A stretch of DNA of 64,000 nucleotides from Phoma sp. XZ068 (taxonomy: Eukaryota; Ascomycota; Dothideomycetes; Pleosporales; Didymellaceae), in contig RBKR01000023.1 of the NCBI GenBank assembly GCA_004835665.1, forward strand, positions 682,001 through 746,000, read 5' to 3'. The position numbers were made by a program, and so were the translations under genes. Shown piece by piece: positions 43,906 through 53,902 of this stretch. Below the pieces are notes generated by a model that had not been told where the DNA came from, ran no database searches, and saw only the letters and a list, made by a program, of their open reading frames with translations. How positions within the stretch are numbered: position 1 is the stretch's first letter; each line of letters starts with the position of its first letter.

Positions 43906-45648
43906 ATGTCTGCGGAACCACTGCCAGACCACTACCGGGCCCTCGGGATAGACAAGAACGCCGATGCTGCGACCATCAAGAAGACGTATCGCAAGCTGGT
44001 GCTGACCTGCCACCCGGACAAGGTCACCGACGAGGCCCTGAAGGCGCAGAAACAGGACGAGTTCCACAAGATCCAGCAGGCCTACGAGACCCTGAGCGAC
44101 GACACGCGCCGGGCGACGTACGAGGCCGAGCTCAAGCTGGCCCAGCTACGTCGCGAGAAGCTTGCACGCACAGCCAGTGGAACTACCGTTGAGCCCAAGA
44201 CCGCCCGCTTCACGCAAAACACGACTGGAGGAGCCTCGTACACGGCCAACACCTCGTCGCGCTACACCACCGAAGAGCGCGTGCCCTCGGGGAAACCATC
44301 GTCGCGCTATGACGACGACGACCGCTACTACGACAACCGCAAGACCGAGTCGTACTTCCCCTCACCCAGGCCCTCTCCATCCTCACGCTCGTCTCGCGAA
44401 AAGTACGACAAGGAGTCGAGGAGCGCCCGCCCCGCCACCACCGACCGCACTCGATCCAGCACAGCCAAGGCCCGCGACAGCGAACGCCGAGACCGCACAG
44501 GCCGCTTCCCCGTCGACAGCGAGTCCTCGGGCGAGGACAGGGCGCGCGGCTACGACCGTGGCTACAAGCCGCGCAGCGCAGAGGACGAGTCCCGCAGGCG
44601 CGCTGAGGAGCATCGCCGAGACGACCGCCGCTACGACGACTACGAGAACTCGACTCCACGCAAGCTGAGCGTGCAGGAGCGGACTGAAGATGCGATCCGC
44701 TACATGCACAAAGCCCGCACCGAAGGCGAGCCCAGCCTGCGCCCATCGCCCACCAGGACCACCTCGCGAGAGTACTACGAGCCCGCCAGTCGCTCGTCCA
44801 GGCACCGAGAGGTGCGGCCAGACCCAGCGCCGCGCAGATCATCTGCTCGTCCCAAGGAGCGCCCAAGCGTCCCCTCGCGCCGTGACACCGACCGCGGCAT
44901 TCCGGACATTGTCGACTGGGATGATCGCAGACCGACGTTCAAACAGTCATCCTCATCGCCCGCCGACATCCGCATACCCAGCACCCCCCAGCGTTCGCAG
45001 ACTGACTCATACCGCCGTTCAGAACGCTCGCCACCTCGCTTCCCCGGTTTGAACCGCTCCGCCACCATGCCCACAATCCCCGGCTCAGAGGCAGCAGCGC
45101 CACGCCGCGACGCTAAGAGCTATAGTCGCTCCTCTGGTCTCCGAAATGAGGCCAACGGCCCCGAGCAAGATACATACCCGACCATTCCCGCGGCCCAACC
45201 ATCCAGCAAGACCTACTACTCTTACAGCCCAGCCGACGGAGGCGTCAAACCCATGGAGCCACCCCCACACCGCACTATTCTCCGCGAACCAGAACGCACT
45301 CGCCACCGCTCACCTTCGCCTCTTAGCAAGCCGCCTATGGGAGCAAACCTGCGCCCCAGCCTGCACTCCTCCAAGACGTACACCCCAGGCCGTTCCAGCC
45401 GCCAATCCTCGCCCGTTCGCGAAGAGCGCGGCCGCTCTGGTCAAATGAAGTACGGCGAAGTGCCCTCAGACTACACGCGCAGGCGAGGCATGGGCGAGCG
45501 CCAGCCAAGCTACAGCCCGCACGACGTGTCCTATAGCCGCAAGTACGGTCCAGAGGACGTCAGGTGGGCACCTAGAGGCAGGGAAACAGACGGATACGTG
45601 GAGCGCAAGCCAACGCTAAGTCGCAGCGCAACCACGTCCGTTTACTAA
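43906..45648 (+). CDS. J-domain (DnaJ-like) protein with long disordered tail
   Basis: Class C Hsp40-type co-chaperone, 580 aa, no introns. Residues 8-75 are a J-domain: DHYRALGI start, HPD at 36-38, which stimulates Hsp70 ATPase, and the QQAYETLSDDTRRATYE helix III-IV. There is no Gly/Phe region, zinc finger or C-terminal substrate domain. The remaining 500 residues are low-complexity and rich in Arg, Ser, Pro, Tyr and Glu (RSS, RPS and SRSS patterns), resembling RNA- or condensate-associated tails. The very GC-rich third codon positions throughout the tail create long open frames on the other strand. Its client or location, perhaps nuclear, is a guess. Confidence 0.85.
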   Translation: MSAEPLPDHYRALGIDKNADAATIKKTYRKLVLTCHPDKVTDEALKAQKQDEFHKIQQAYETLSDDTRRATYEAELKLAQLRREKLARTASGTTVEPKTARFTQNTTGGASYTANTSSRYTTEERVPSGKPSSRYDDDDRYYDNRKTESYFPSPRPSPSSRSSREKYDKESRSARPATTDRTRSSTAKARDSERRDRTGRFPVDSESSGEDRARGYDRGYKPRSAEDESRRRAEEHRRDDRRYDDYENSTPRKLSVQERTEDAIRYMHKARTEGEPSLRPSPTRTTSREYYEPASRSSRHREVRPDPAPRRSSARPKERPSVPSRRDTDRGIPDIVDWDDRRPTFKQSSSSPADIRIPSTPQRSQTDSYRRSERSPPRFPGLNRSATMPTIPGSEAAAPRRDAKSYSRSSGLRNEANGPEQDTYPTIPAAQPSSKTYYSYSPADGGVKPMEPPPHRTILREPERTRHRSPSPLSKPPMGANLRPSLHSSKTYTPGRSSRQSSPVREERGRSGQMKYGEVPSDYTRRRGMGERQPSYSPHDVSYSRKYGPEDVRWAPRGRETDGYVERKPTLSRSATTSVY

Positions 45649-46226
45649 GTGCACTGCCTGTTAAGTATTGCTTATCGCCATGTTCTTGCATTTGAAGATT
45701 TGAACCAGCACTTGCTGGATAACGAATTGCGTATCACCCCTGAAGATGGCAAGGATGAGTATATACACCCCACAACCGCACATAAACACATCGTAGGATA
45801 CCCTACCTGAGATCACCACTTTTCACCATCACATCACATTATCGGAGTCCACGGCGTTATTGGAGCATTTACACAGTTTCTAAATTACTCGGCGTACGCA
45901 AGGGCTGCTCCCGCGTCGAAATCATCATTTTTATCTCACGTTGTTTCTTGTTCCGGGGCCTCAACGAACCCCCTTGTTCTTGTTATACCACGCTCGCTCA
46001 GCGACATTCGCTTGTAGATACGACGTAACGAAATGACCCTGCATTTGAATTGAGTGTAGCTTGTGCGAATAGATGAGCCGATGGCCGTCTTGAGATATGT
46101 ATGTAGTCAGTAACGAATGAAAGAAACTAAACTATCAATTTTGATTACTTTGATGCGGCGTTTATTGTGTTTGTGCTATGCTTTATGATACTAACGTCCT
46201 TGATGTTGTATGACTGCCTGTCGTCG
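45649..46226. other. Convergent 3' intergenic region
   Basis: 578 bp between the stops of the J-domain gene and the Ulp1-like protease gene. AT-rich towards 46100-46200; nothing coding recognised. Confidence 0.4.
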
Positions 46227-48026
46227 CTATACAAACTCCTCAAGAGCCTCCTCTGCCTCTTCTGCAGTGACTTCAACGAAATCAAACTCGCAGGAAGGAA
46301 GAAGAACACCTCCCTCGTCGGTGTCCTCAAAGTTTTCAGCGACATGTCCATCGTCGTCATCGACGAGGCCTTCATCAGCCTGGGCCGTATCCTCTGCTTC
46401 AAGCGCAGGCATATCGCTGGACTCAGGCATCTGAACCGCCACCTTCGCCACCTCATCGTCCTCACTCTCCGTCTCCGTCCCACTCTCACTACCCGTATCC
46501 GTATCAGCACCATCCGCAGACCATACATACCTCTGCCTCGGAATCTTCGGCACATCAAACCTAAGCGGCGGTTCATCAATGATCTCAACATCCTCCCCCT
46601 CAACCGCCACCTCATCATGCTGCACCGCCAACCTCTCAACCTCCATCTCCCTCTTCTTCCACGCAATACTCCTCTGCATCGACCGCCTCACCTCAAACGA
46701 ATGAAACCGCCCGTAGAAATACCCGGGAAACCCCGCATTCAGACTCAACCTACACTCCTCCTCCACACCAGCCTGCTGACACGACCGAATACACTGCACC
46801 AACACATCAACCAAACAATACACAAACGGCGCACACGCACCCTCATCAAAATCACACTGATTATCCCTATACTGTCGTGGACTATACGCTTCACCTTCGA
46901 ACGTCCACCCGTCCAAGTCTTCCCCCAGCGCCGTCAACATCCCCGCTGCGATACGTTTCGCTAGCGCAAGGTAGTCTGCTGACTCAACGAACAGCGAGTC
47001 AAAATAGTGCGCGGATTTGTGGAGTCTGTCGAGCGCGACGAACGACCAGTGGACGCCTGTTACGGATGCGTTGGAGAGGCCGCCCATGCCGTCGTTGACG
47101 GGGAGGAAGATCCAGGTTGCGCTGCCGAAGCGCGATGTGTAGTCTGCGGAGGAGGCGTCGATGTGGAGGCAGACTTGGGAGTCGACGGATGTGGCGATTG
47201 CGATGGAGTGGTGTGCGCAGGAGTTGTTGTGAGAGAGGACGATTAGGGCCATGTCGAGGCCGTCGTCTTGCATCCATTTTTCTGGGCCGGTGGTGTGTGT
47301 CATCCAGTGCCATTTTTCGTTGGTGATGCTGGCCGTGTCGAGTTGGAGGAAGGTTTCGTTGTTTGCGGGTGGCCAGGTGTGGGCGTAGTGGTTGAAGTCG
47401 TGGTAGCGGAGGGGACTGGGGAAGGGAAGGAGTGATGTGTTCGGTGTGGTGAGTTCGAGCTCTTGGTATAGCTGCTCAAATTTGGACTTGCGCGGTGTCT
47501 GTAAGATTTCGCGGTCAGCTTTTGAAATGTAGATGGGCGTGCAAGAGTCTGGAGGCGCTTCCAGTTCCACGGAATGTTCAAAGAGTGAACTTACCAGCTG
47601 AGTCCTGTTTGGGATCAAACCCACGTTGACATTGATGCTATAACGGCGCCTGAGCAAGCCCGGCCTCGTGCGCTTGGTCGGAAGGTAGCTATGTCGCTGA
47701 TAGTCGCGCAGCCCGTGAGCAAACATCTTCCTCGTGCGCACACGCATAGCGCGCCGCGTTTGTGCGTATATATGGCTTTGAAGAGCGCGCGCTGCTTGCG
47801 CGGCCTTCATGTCAGTGGCAGCAGGCATGCGCGCCGAGTCCATAATGAATTTGAAATTTGCGAGGGTATGGGAAGAAAGTGCATGTGGTGGAAAAGGCGT
47901 AGCGGGGTGGGATTCGGTTCCAGCAAGCGTTGCTGAGCTAGAGCATGAAGGCGTAGGTGAAAGTGAGGGAGGAGGTGAAGGTGAAGGGGTTGGTTCGAGA
48001 TCTCTGGCATCCCCGACGATGTCCAT
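46227..48026 (-). CDS. Ulp1/SENP-like cysteine protease (C48-like) with variant active-site loop
   Basis: Predicted deSUMOylating or deneddylating cysteine protease, 599 aa, single exon from ATG 48026. The N-terminal 90 residues are Ser/Pro-rich; a basic segment (100-135, KRTRPGLLRRRY) could be a nuclear signal. The protease core spans about residues 215-430: a Trp-containing strand, catalytic His326 in VHWSF, Asp343 in YFDSL, and a probable nucleophile Cys398 in DEGACAPFVYC. Canonical Ulp1 has Q-x5-D-C-G; here Gln390 is eight residues before the Cys and the residues around it differ, so activity or specificity may have changed. The last 130 residues are strongly acidic. The target modifier is unknown. 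Confidence 0.65.
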   Translation of the reverse strand: MDIVGDARDLEPTPSPSPPPSLSPTPSCSSSATLAGTESHPATPFPPHALSSHTLANFKFIMDSARMPAATDMKAAQAARALQSHIYAQTRRAMRVRTRKMFAHGLRDYQRHSYLPTKRTRPGLLRRRYSINVNVGLIPNRTQLVSSLFEHSVELEAPPDSCTPIYISKADREILQTPRKSKFEQLYQELELTTPNTSLLPFPSPLRYHDFNHYAHTWPPANNETFLQLDTASITNEKWHWMTHTTGPEKWMQDDGLDMALIVLSHNNSCAHHSIAIATSVDSQVCLHIDASSADYTSRFGSATWIFLPVNDGMGGLSNASVTGVHWSFVALDRLHKSAHYFDSLFVESADYLALAKRIAAGMLTALGEDLDGWTFEGEAYSPRQYRDNQCDFDEGACAPFVYCLVDVLVQCIRSCQQAGVEEECRLSLNAGFPGYFYGRFHSFEVRRSMQRSIAWKKREMEVERLAVQHDEVAVEGEDVEIIDEPPLRFDVPKIPRQRYVWSADGADTDTGSESGTETESEDDEVAKVAVQMPESSDMPALEAEDTAQADEGLVDDDDGHVAENFEDTDEGGVLLPSCEFDFVEVTAEEAEEALEEFV

Positions 48027-49056
48027 GATGGTATACCTTGCTTTCACTTGCACTCAAGAGCTATGTGGAATACAATGCAGCTTGTCTTGGGTATGGAAAC
48101 AAAGGCGCTGCAAGAATTGAACAAAGACAATTATCAGTAACAAAGGATCGCGAAAGACGGGGAACGCAGAGAAACTCCAATCACTTTGTTCTCTACGATG
48201 GAAATAAATTTAAAGAAAGTTGAGATGTTCGAGCTACACGTTTCCCCCAAGGGGATAAATGAATATAATGAATTGTAGGTCAACCGCGGTTCCAAAAAGA
48301 GGGGTTTTGTAGGATAACAATGGTACAACCATGTTTTTCACCAACTACTAGCAATTATGTGTGAGTTGTTCAAAAGTGTTACTACGCTCTAGAAAAGATA
48401 ATGCTCAATGGTAAAATTCGAGTATCGCTCATTCTTTAGGTACGTTATTGGACAACTCCTGCATGCTGCGCAGCTGGAAGTTCAGAATATCGCGAAAGGG
48501 TATAGTCGTGTCGATGTCGCTTAGGAAGGCTATCGACACCAGTAAGTCAATCTATGCTGACAGTCTCGACAAGGTTGGATAGAGCACTCTGTTGCATGCG
48601 AGTAGTGGAGAGAAAATCCTAGTCGGAGACGGTTAAGCAGAAGCCAATAGCCTGCCAAGTCAAAATTGTTAGCTTAGAATCAAGTAAGGGATCACTTGGG
48701 GTAGGCAAATTTGGATCTTGGGCTATTAAAGCCATTGTAAGCTCCCAGTGTCTGTATATAACGAAGAAATTCGTATAGATTGGGAGTGATGACTCCCTAA
48801 CCTTCTTCACTTATCGATAATATTGTAAAGCAGACGTCATGAGAACTACAATCTATTAGTGCTAGCTGTGTTTGAATACATGGATGGTGCGTACCTAGGC
48901 TCAGCCTGCAATTTAATGGTATAATTGCGAGGTTGATGGAAGCATGGCGAAATTATGCCCTCGTGTCTGTGTCCAACACGGGGATCCGAGAACACGAGCA
49001 GTTGTAGAAACGCCACCAAATATGGTACTCTGTTCTGGACGGCATCAAAAGCTCAT
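48027..49056. other. AT-rich intergenic region, no supported gene
   Basis: 1.0 kb between the Ulp1-like start and the 3' end of the next minus-strand gene. From about 48050 to 48900 it is noticeably AT-rich. Short frames only. Confidence 0.4.
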
Positions 49057-50363
49057 TCAGGTCATTGAACTTGGCGTTTCTGACTGCACAACTCGCTTGG
49101 ACCAATCCATCCACTCACTCCAGAATGGGCCAAGGCATTGATCCACGGCGTCAACTATGCTCCTCCCGCATCCTTCAATCCACCAATAATGGTTCATGCG
49201 ATGAATCAAAGCACCAAAGCAGGCGAAGATGACCATTGCTGGCGGTTGGCGCTGCTGAAGTAGAGTGAAGTAGGCTTCGGGCGAGAGACAGAGCCAGATA
49301 AAAGGCCCTGACCAGGGCCCGTAGTTGGCGTTTCGTGGATTATCGTTGCCATGCCAATTCTCAGAATGCTTCTGCCACATATTGCATCGCCGCAAAGCGA
49401 GCAGTGTCTCGTCGTAGATCTTGGTGTGCTCGGCACAGTAGGTCCCTTTGCGCCAAATGTCACTAGTCCGGCTTATATTTTGGTCCTCGGAATCATGCTC
49501 CGTGCCTGGGTGCAGCTCCATCCACCTGTTGATGTCAAGTAAAGTGCCCAGAGGTCCGGTAGCGACTTGCTCTTGGACTCGCCCCAGCACAGGTCCTAAT
49601 CCACGAATCAAGGGAATCCAAGAAGCACCTAATACGCGAGACTTATGAATGGGAGAGGACTCGTCAGTCTCTTCATCGTTGTAGAGTGACCCGAATGAGA
49701 TAAACCCGTAGAAAAACGTCAATATCGCATTTGAGAATATAGCGTTCCCAAGATATGACGCGGCGTCTTCCTGTAAATTTTCCATAAGCCCCTTGATCGC
49801 TTCACTATGGTGTTGCTTGGCGACTACCATGGCTGAGCGTCGATTGGCAGGGTCCAGGTAGGCGCGGTGCAACGCCGCAAGGCTGAGGATTCTGCTCATC
49901 AAAGGTCCATTTTCGAACGCGAATTGCGGAAAACCCGTTTGCCAAAGGTGGTTTATCGATGGCGATTGAACAATAGTCGGACTGGTGACCGTGGTCCAGT
50001 GATGGAGCAAAGCCATGTCGCTGAGCGTATAGAGCGATGGATCAAGAGCCACATTACTCTGATATCTAGTAGGATAAGGATCACTCGAAGGGGTATACTG
50101 CGATGGTGGTGTTGGAGCTGTGGTGGTGGTACTCAACGGCGAATTGGTGTTTGATGTCGTTGCCACGGGAGCCTTGGGAGGGTATACACAGGTCACGAGG
50201 TGCCGTGTACAGTGCGCGCATGACGGCTTAGTTTCATCACACTGGTCCCATTGTCAATTGGAAAAAGAAAATCGAGGTACACAACTAATACCTTGATACG
50301 TCGTCGCTTGCATTCATCGCACCCCGCTCGTGACTTGCGATGCGCTCGACGCGTCTGGCCCAT
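49057..50363 (-). CDS. Zn2Cys6 transcription factor
   Basis: Fungal binuclear zinc cluster regulator, 418 aa. Exon 1 (50292-50363, 24 codons) and exon 2 (49057-50241), joined by a 50-bp intron that splits the zinc cluster exactly between K24 and Cys25. The six Cys are at 15, 18, 25, 32, 35 and 42, the canonical spacing, with the basic RRRIK loop between. After a Ser/Thr/Pro linker (about 45-80) the sequence follows the short fungal_trans_2-like pattern of sterol regulatory (Upc2/ECM22-like) proteins, such as SDMALLHHWTTVTS and the LMSRILSLAALHRAYLDP helix. That similarity is to the domain class only; sterol control is not implied. It is in tandem with the RTA1-like gene. Confidence 0.9.
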
Positions 50364-50636
50364 TGCAGGCTAGTGGGCATGCATACCTAGTTATCCGCGT
50401 ATGATGATTGGGCCTTTGTCCTACAGGCTGAATGTGGGCAGACTGTGGCACTTGGAGAAGGAAAGAGATGGATTGATCTACGAACGAGGGTGCGAAAAAC
50501 GAAGTACGCCCCCTGTTTGCGCTAGGACACATTCCAGACGCGCTAAGAAAAACTCCGCTGCCGTCGAGCGCTTCTCCCCTCCTTTGAACCCAGCGATTGT
50601 TTACTCCACGCGACGATCATGGTAATCCTTGCGACT

Positions 50637-51523
50637 TCACACTTGATCCCTATGATACAGATCGATGACACTCTCGGTCTTTCCAAGCTTTGAGTGCCTC
50701 CCTACACCGAAGACCTCTGCCGCATACACGAAATGCATCATGACCTGAACAACCAACATGGGCGCAGCATCGAAGATGTAGATGTATATCTCGTGGCTGA
50801 CGAGATAGCCGCTGTGTCCTTGCGCGAATTCGATGACACGAAAGATGCATCGCAGGATGATGATGACGGCCGCGCCCAACACCATTTTCAGAAGTTTGTC
50901 CCATGTGTGCTTGCCATACTGCGGGATAGCGTACTGCTTCGATGACTTCGACATGCGTTTCCAGAACACCAGTGAGATGCAGAGGAAGAATCCGAGGAAG
51001 AGAAGTTGGACGAAGAGACCGATCAGCATGATCTTTTGTCCCATGTCCGCCATGCTAGCTTGCGCCATCATGCCGCCACCTCCAGCCTGCATGAAGAACG
51101 CAACGACATCGCCGCAGACGAACACCTTTGTGACCAATGTAGGACGGATGATTGAAGCCTCAGCGGCGTTGACGAAGAGGACGAGTCGGCCGTATATCAT
51201 GTAAATCGTAGCGGCGTAGAGCGAAGGGGGTAGGATGATGAACAAGGACTGTCCAATGTACGGCCCCAATTCGGCGGGAGATCCTGCGGAAACGAAACGG
51301 AAAGCATAGCCCGCTGTCATCACTAGCCAGAGTCAGCACAGGTAAGGAGAACGTCTGAGGGCAGCTTACTCAAAGCACCAACAACGAAGGAGGTATAGAA
51401 CCAAGCTCTGGATCGGATCAACTGGAAAAGATGGTATGCAGCGCTGAGACCGAAAAGTCCGGCGGCAATTATGCAGGCCGGTTTGCTTGGTGTGTAAGGA
51501 TAGATGCCATTGTCGCCAGCCAT
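50637..51523 (-). CDS. RTA1-like seven-helix membrane protein
   Basis: Fungal RTA1/RTM1/Rsb1-type protein, 279 aa, exons 51370-51523 and 50637-51322 with a 47-bp intron. Seven hydrophobic segments can be counted, beginning PACIIAAGLFGLSAAYHLFQ. Family hallmarks: the short extracellular N-terminus with YTPSK, the VVGAL..TAGYAFR junction restored across the intron, the GGGMM segment with CGDVVAFFMQ, and RCIFRVIEFAQG. Members have been linked to lipid (sphingoid base) translocation and to resistance to azole-type or aminocholesterol compounds in yeast. Whether this one moves lipids is unknown. It ends 273 bp from the start of the Zn2Cys6 gene. Confidence 0.9.
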
Positions 51524-52624
51524 CTTGTGATTTTCGATCTGCTCAAGCGGTAGAGAGAGTACGCAAGAAAATTTATCTGAAGAGACAATGAGTGTCGATC
51601 AAAAGCGCTAATCAAAACGAAGTGAGTATAGGAAAGAGTGACTGAAGGGGAAAAGTCGTAAAAGCGAAGTGATCTTCAATGGTCGAGGTTCTCTACATAT
51701 TTAAAGTCATTACACGCCCTTTCGATATCAAGACAGGAAGACGTTGCGATGTGTACGCGCGACCCACATCTATACGTCCGTATATGCTATACGGAGGACG
51801 CACTGACCCAGTTTCGAAGCACAGCCACGCGCCTGTCAGAAAAACACCCCTGAAAAACCACACGTACGGTAACGCACCGGCAGTAACGGCAGTTTCGGGT
51901 ATCGTAAATCGTATGCACAGTGTTGTACGACTATGGAAGGTCAAGACGATTTCGAGGAAGATCGAATCAGCCTTACACTACCTATACCCACTTCATGCGG
52001 TTCACATGCCCCATGCTCTCACCAGTTTCATAAGGCGAGAACGGTATACGGTAACTAATCACTTAAGAACGCGCGGCAGCAGAACCGTGCTTTGTAGGTT
52101 GTCCAGAAGAGAAATTGTTATATAGGCATGACTCCGCCTTCTTTTGTGCGTATCCCGGCGCCCCGAAGCCTCGATGGTCAATACCCAAAGTTAGGTACCA
52201 TAAGCCTAGAAACTCTACACGACCGACCAACCAATCCGCCTGCGCAGGTACAACACACATGGACTCCATCGACACTGGGTCAGCATTCGAATTGATGCAA
52301 TGGACAAGCGATAACATGGACAACCGGACCTCCCCCACTACAACACCTGATCATGGGCTATTGTCAAAGGCTGCAGGCCATTCTCAATGGTCTACTTAAA
52401 GAAATGGAGCATGGTTTCATATAACACCACACTTCAAGACAATTGTTGAGGACTGTGCTTGAGTACAGCAGATTGTTATTTACTCGCAAAGCTAATCCCC
52501 ATTTCCAGAATAGTGTCGAATGATAATCCAAAGGTCGATCTATTCGGATAAGAGCAGCTACTCGCGTCTCAGATTTCGAAGAACCCTCTCAAACCCACAG
52601 ATAGTCCTCCAGGTACAATATCAG
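51524..52624. other. Intergenic region, no supported gene
   Basis: 1.1 kb. The frame at 51679-52125 (plus) has no domain and no leader. Promoter of the RTA1-like gene lies at the left end. Confidence 0.4.
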
Positions 52625-52906
52625 TTATCCCTTGTTGCACCGCATACTCTTGATCAGCTTTTTCTCTGGCAGTCCAAGGCACTTGGCCTGGGAACTTGAA
52701 CCGTACGCAATGCCCTTGCATCCTTCTTGGCTGTACATGGTGATGGTGCACCCTTCATTGCTTTGGAACTTGAGGCTAGAACCGATATCGTAGTTGTGGC
52801 ACCCTCCGTTGGATCTGTCGGCACGAAGACCGTCGTTACAATTGGTCATGACGAAAGCAGAGGTACTGCCTGCTAGGAGGAGGAGGAGAGTAGCTGAAAT
52901 CTGCAT
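52625..52906 (-). CDS. Small secreted protein with 6 cysteines (effector-like)
   Basis: Single-exon gene, 93 aa. Residues 1 to about 17 are a strong signal peptide (MQISATLLLLLAGSTSAF). The mature 76 residues contain six cysteines, enough for three disulfides, with spacing NC-x12-GC-x15-GC-x9-GC-x11-KC-x13-RC. The repeated short hydrophobic pattern around the Gly-Cys positions suggests a small beta-rich fold. The C-terminus is basic. No family recognised. Apoplastic effector or surface-active protein is a reasonable guess. A TATA-like element and a long inverted repeat lie upstream. Confidence 0.75.
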   Translation of the reverse strand: MQISATLLLLLAGSTSAFVMTNCNDGLRADRSNGGCHNYDIGSSLKFQSNEGCTITMYSQEGCKGIAYGSSSQAKCLGLPEKKLIKSMRCNKG

Positions 52907-53045
52907 GCTGCAAAGCGCGTTTGGGGATTGGGGCCTGAAGGAATGATGAATTGGGTGTTTCGGTCGTGAAGTGGGCGTTCGGCTGGATGAAGGAGGAAGT
53001 TGGAATGATGGGTTGCTTTGTTCTCTCTACTTCGTAGTCGTAAGA

Positions 53046-53054
53046 CTTTTTATA
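53046..53054 (-). promoter_or_regulatory. TATA-like element of the 6-Cys secreted protein gene
   Basis: Reads TATAAAAAG on the minus strand, about 140 bp upstream of the ATG at 52906. Confidence 0.45.
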
Positions 53055-53065
53055 CTGTTGCTTTC

Positions 53066-53148
53066 GTCTGAGATGATATGAGCACTTTCCTCAACGGAAG
53101 TACGGCAAGCTTATTGACGGTAGAGGAAAGTGCTCGTATGGCTCAGAC
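53066..53148. repeat. Imperfect inverted repeat (hairpin-forming)
   Basis: Left arm 53066-53092 and right arm 53123-53148 are reverse complements, about 26-27 bp, with GTCTGAG at the outer end and GAGCACTTTCCTC at the inner end, interrupted by a few mismatches and a 1-bp length difference. The loop is 30 bp. It sits 12 bp upstream of the TATA-like element of the secreted protein gene, so it may be a small MITE-like insertion or a regulatory palindrome. Confidence 0.7.
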
Positions 53149-53816
53149 ATCTGTGTAACCATATCTGCAGTATAACGATAGCCAAGTTTCAGTCCCGTGA
53201 AAGGAATATACCAAAACTCATTCTTCCATGTGCTAACGTACATGCTAAGGATCAGGCCTCCTCTCCGCGCCGGAAAAGTCGTAGGTACAGCTTCGTGTAG
53301 TCGATAACAGTATTGGCGAGGTATCTGGAGCTGGCGGTCTAGTGAACATACACTCCGGTCCAGATGCAGTCCAAATGCAACGAGCTACGCTTCCCCAGGC
53401 GTGCTCAATGAAGATAGACTAGCAGCTTAAGAATGCTTTCAACAGCACCCTCTTGAGTGAGTGCCAAATAACATCAGTTCAATGCGGTTGCCGACGGCTG
53501 ATTTGCGAACTTGACTGGTAAAGTGTACTTGAAAGAAATTGCGGACAGTGCAGACGATAAATGAAAGGCAAAGTACATAGGTATCGTGTGACGCCGCTTT
53601 TATACAAAAGACAAACTACTCGGATCGTGCCGTGGCACATAGGAGAAAAGACGTCGCTCTGAACATCTTCATGCTACTTATTGTTTTAATCAAGTACTGT
53701 AAAGCTTTGCCTTCGAACATTGCCAATTAAGCCCTCGCTCTATTCCATCTAGCACTTCAACACACCTACTATCGTTGGCACATAACCACCTTAGCTGAAC
53801 TTTAGTAAATTCAAGA
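53149..53816. other. Intergenic region, no supported gene
   Basis: AT-leaning sequence with no long frame, domain or RNA signature recognised. Confidence 0.4.
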
Positions 53817-53902
53817 CTGCTTGTTGCTTCCTGCCTGCTTATTTGGAAGGCCTGCTTGTTGGGAAGCACTGCTTGTTGAGAAGCGCTGCTTTTTGGTCGC
53901 GC
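53817..53902. repeat. Degenerate 17-bp tandem repeat, five units
   Basis: Units starting CTGCTT at 53817, 53835, 53852, 53869 and 53886. The third and fourth (CTGCTTGTTGGGAAGCA and CTGCTTGTTGAGAAGCG) differ at only two positions. It is followed by AT-rich sequence to about 54010 that has the look of an old mutated transposon fragment. Confidence 0.65.

Noticed and set aside
44210..44866. 218-codon minus-strand frame
   Set aside because: Antisense to the GC-rich, low-complexity tail of the J-domain gene; Arg/Cys/Ser-rich nonsense typical of a shadow.
46167..46964. 265-codon plus-strand frame rich in Arg and Leu
   Set aside because: Antisense to the acidic tail and protease core of the Ulp1-like gene, which has recognisable His and Asp boxes.
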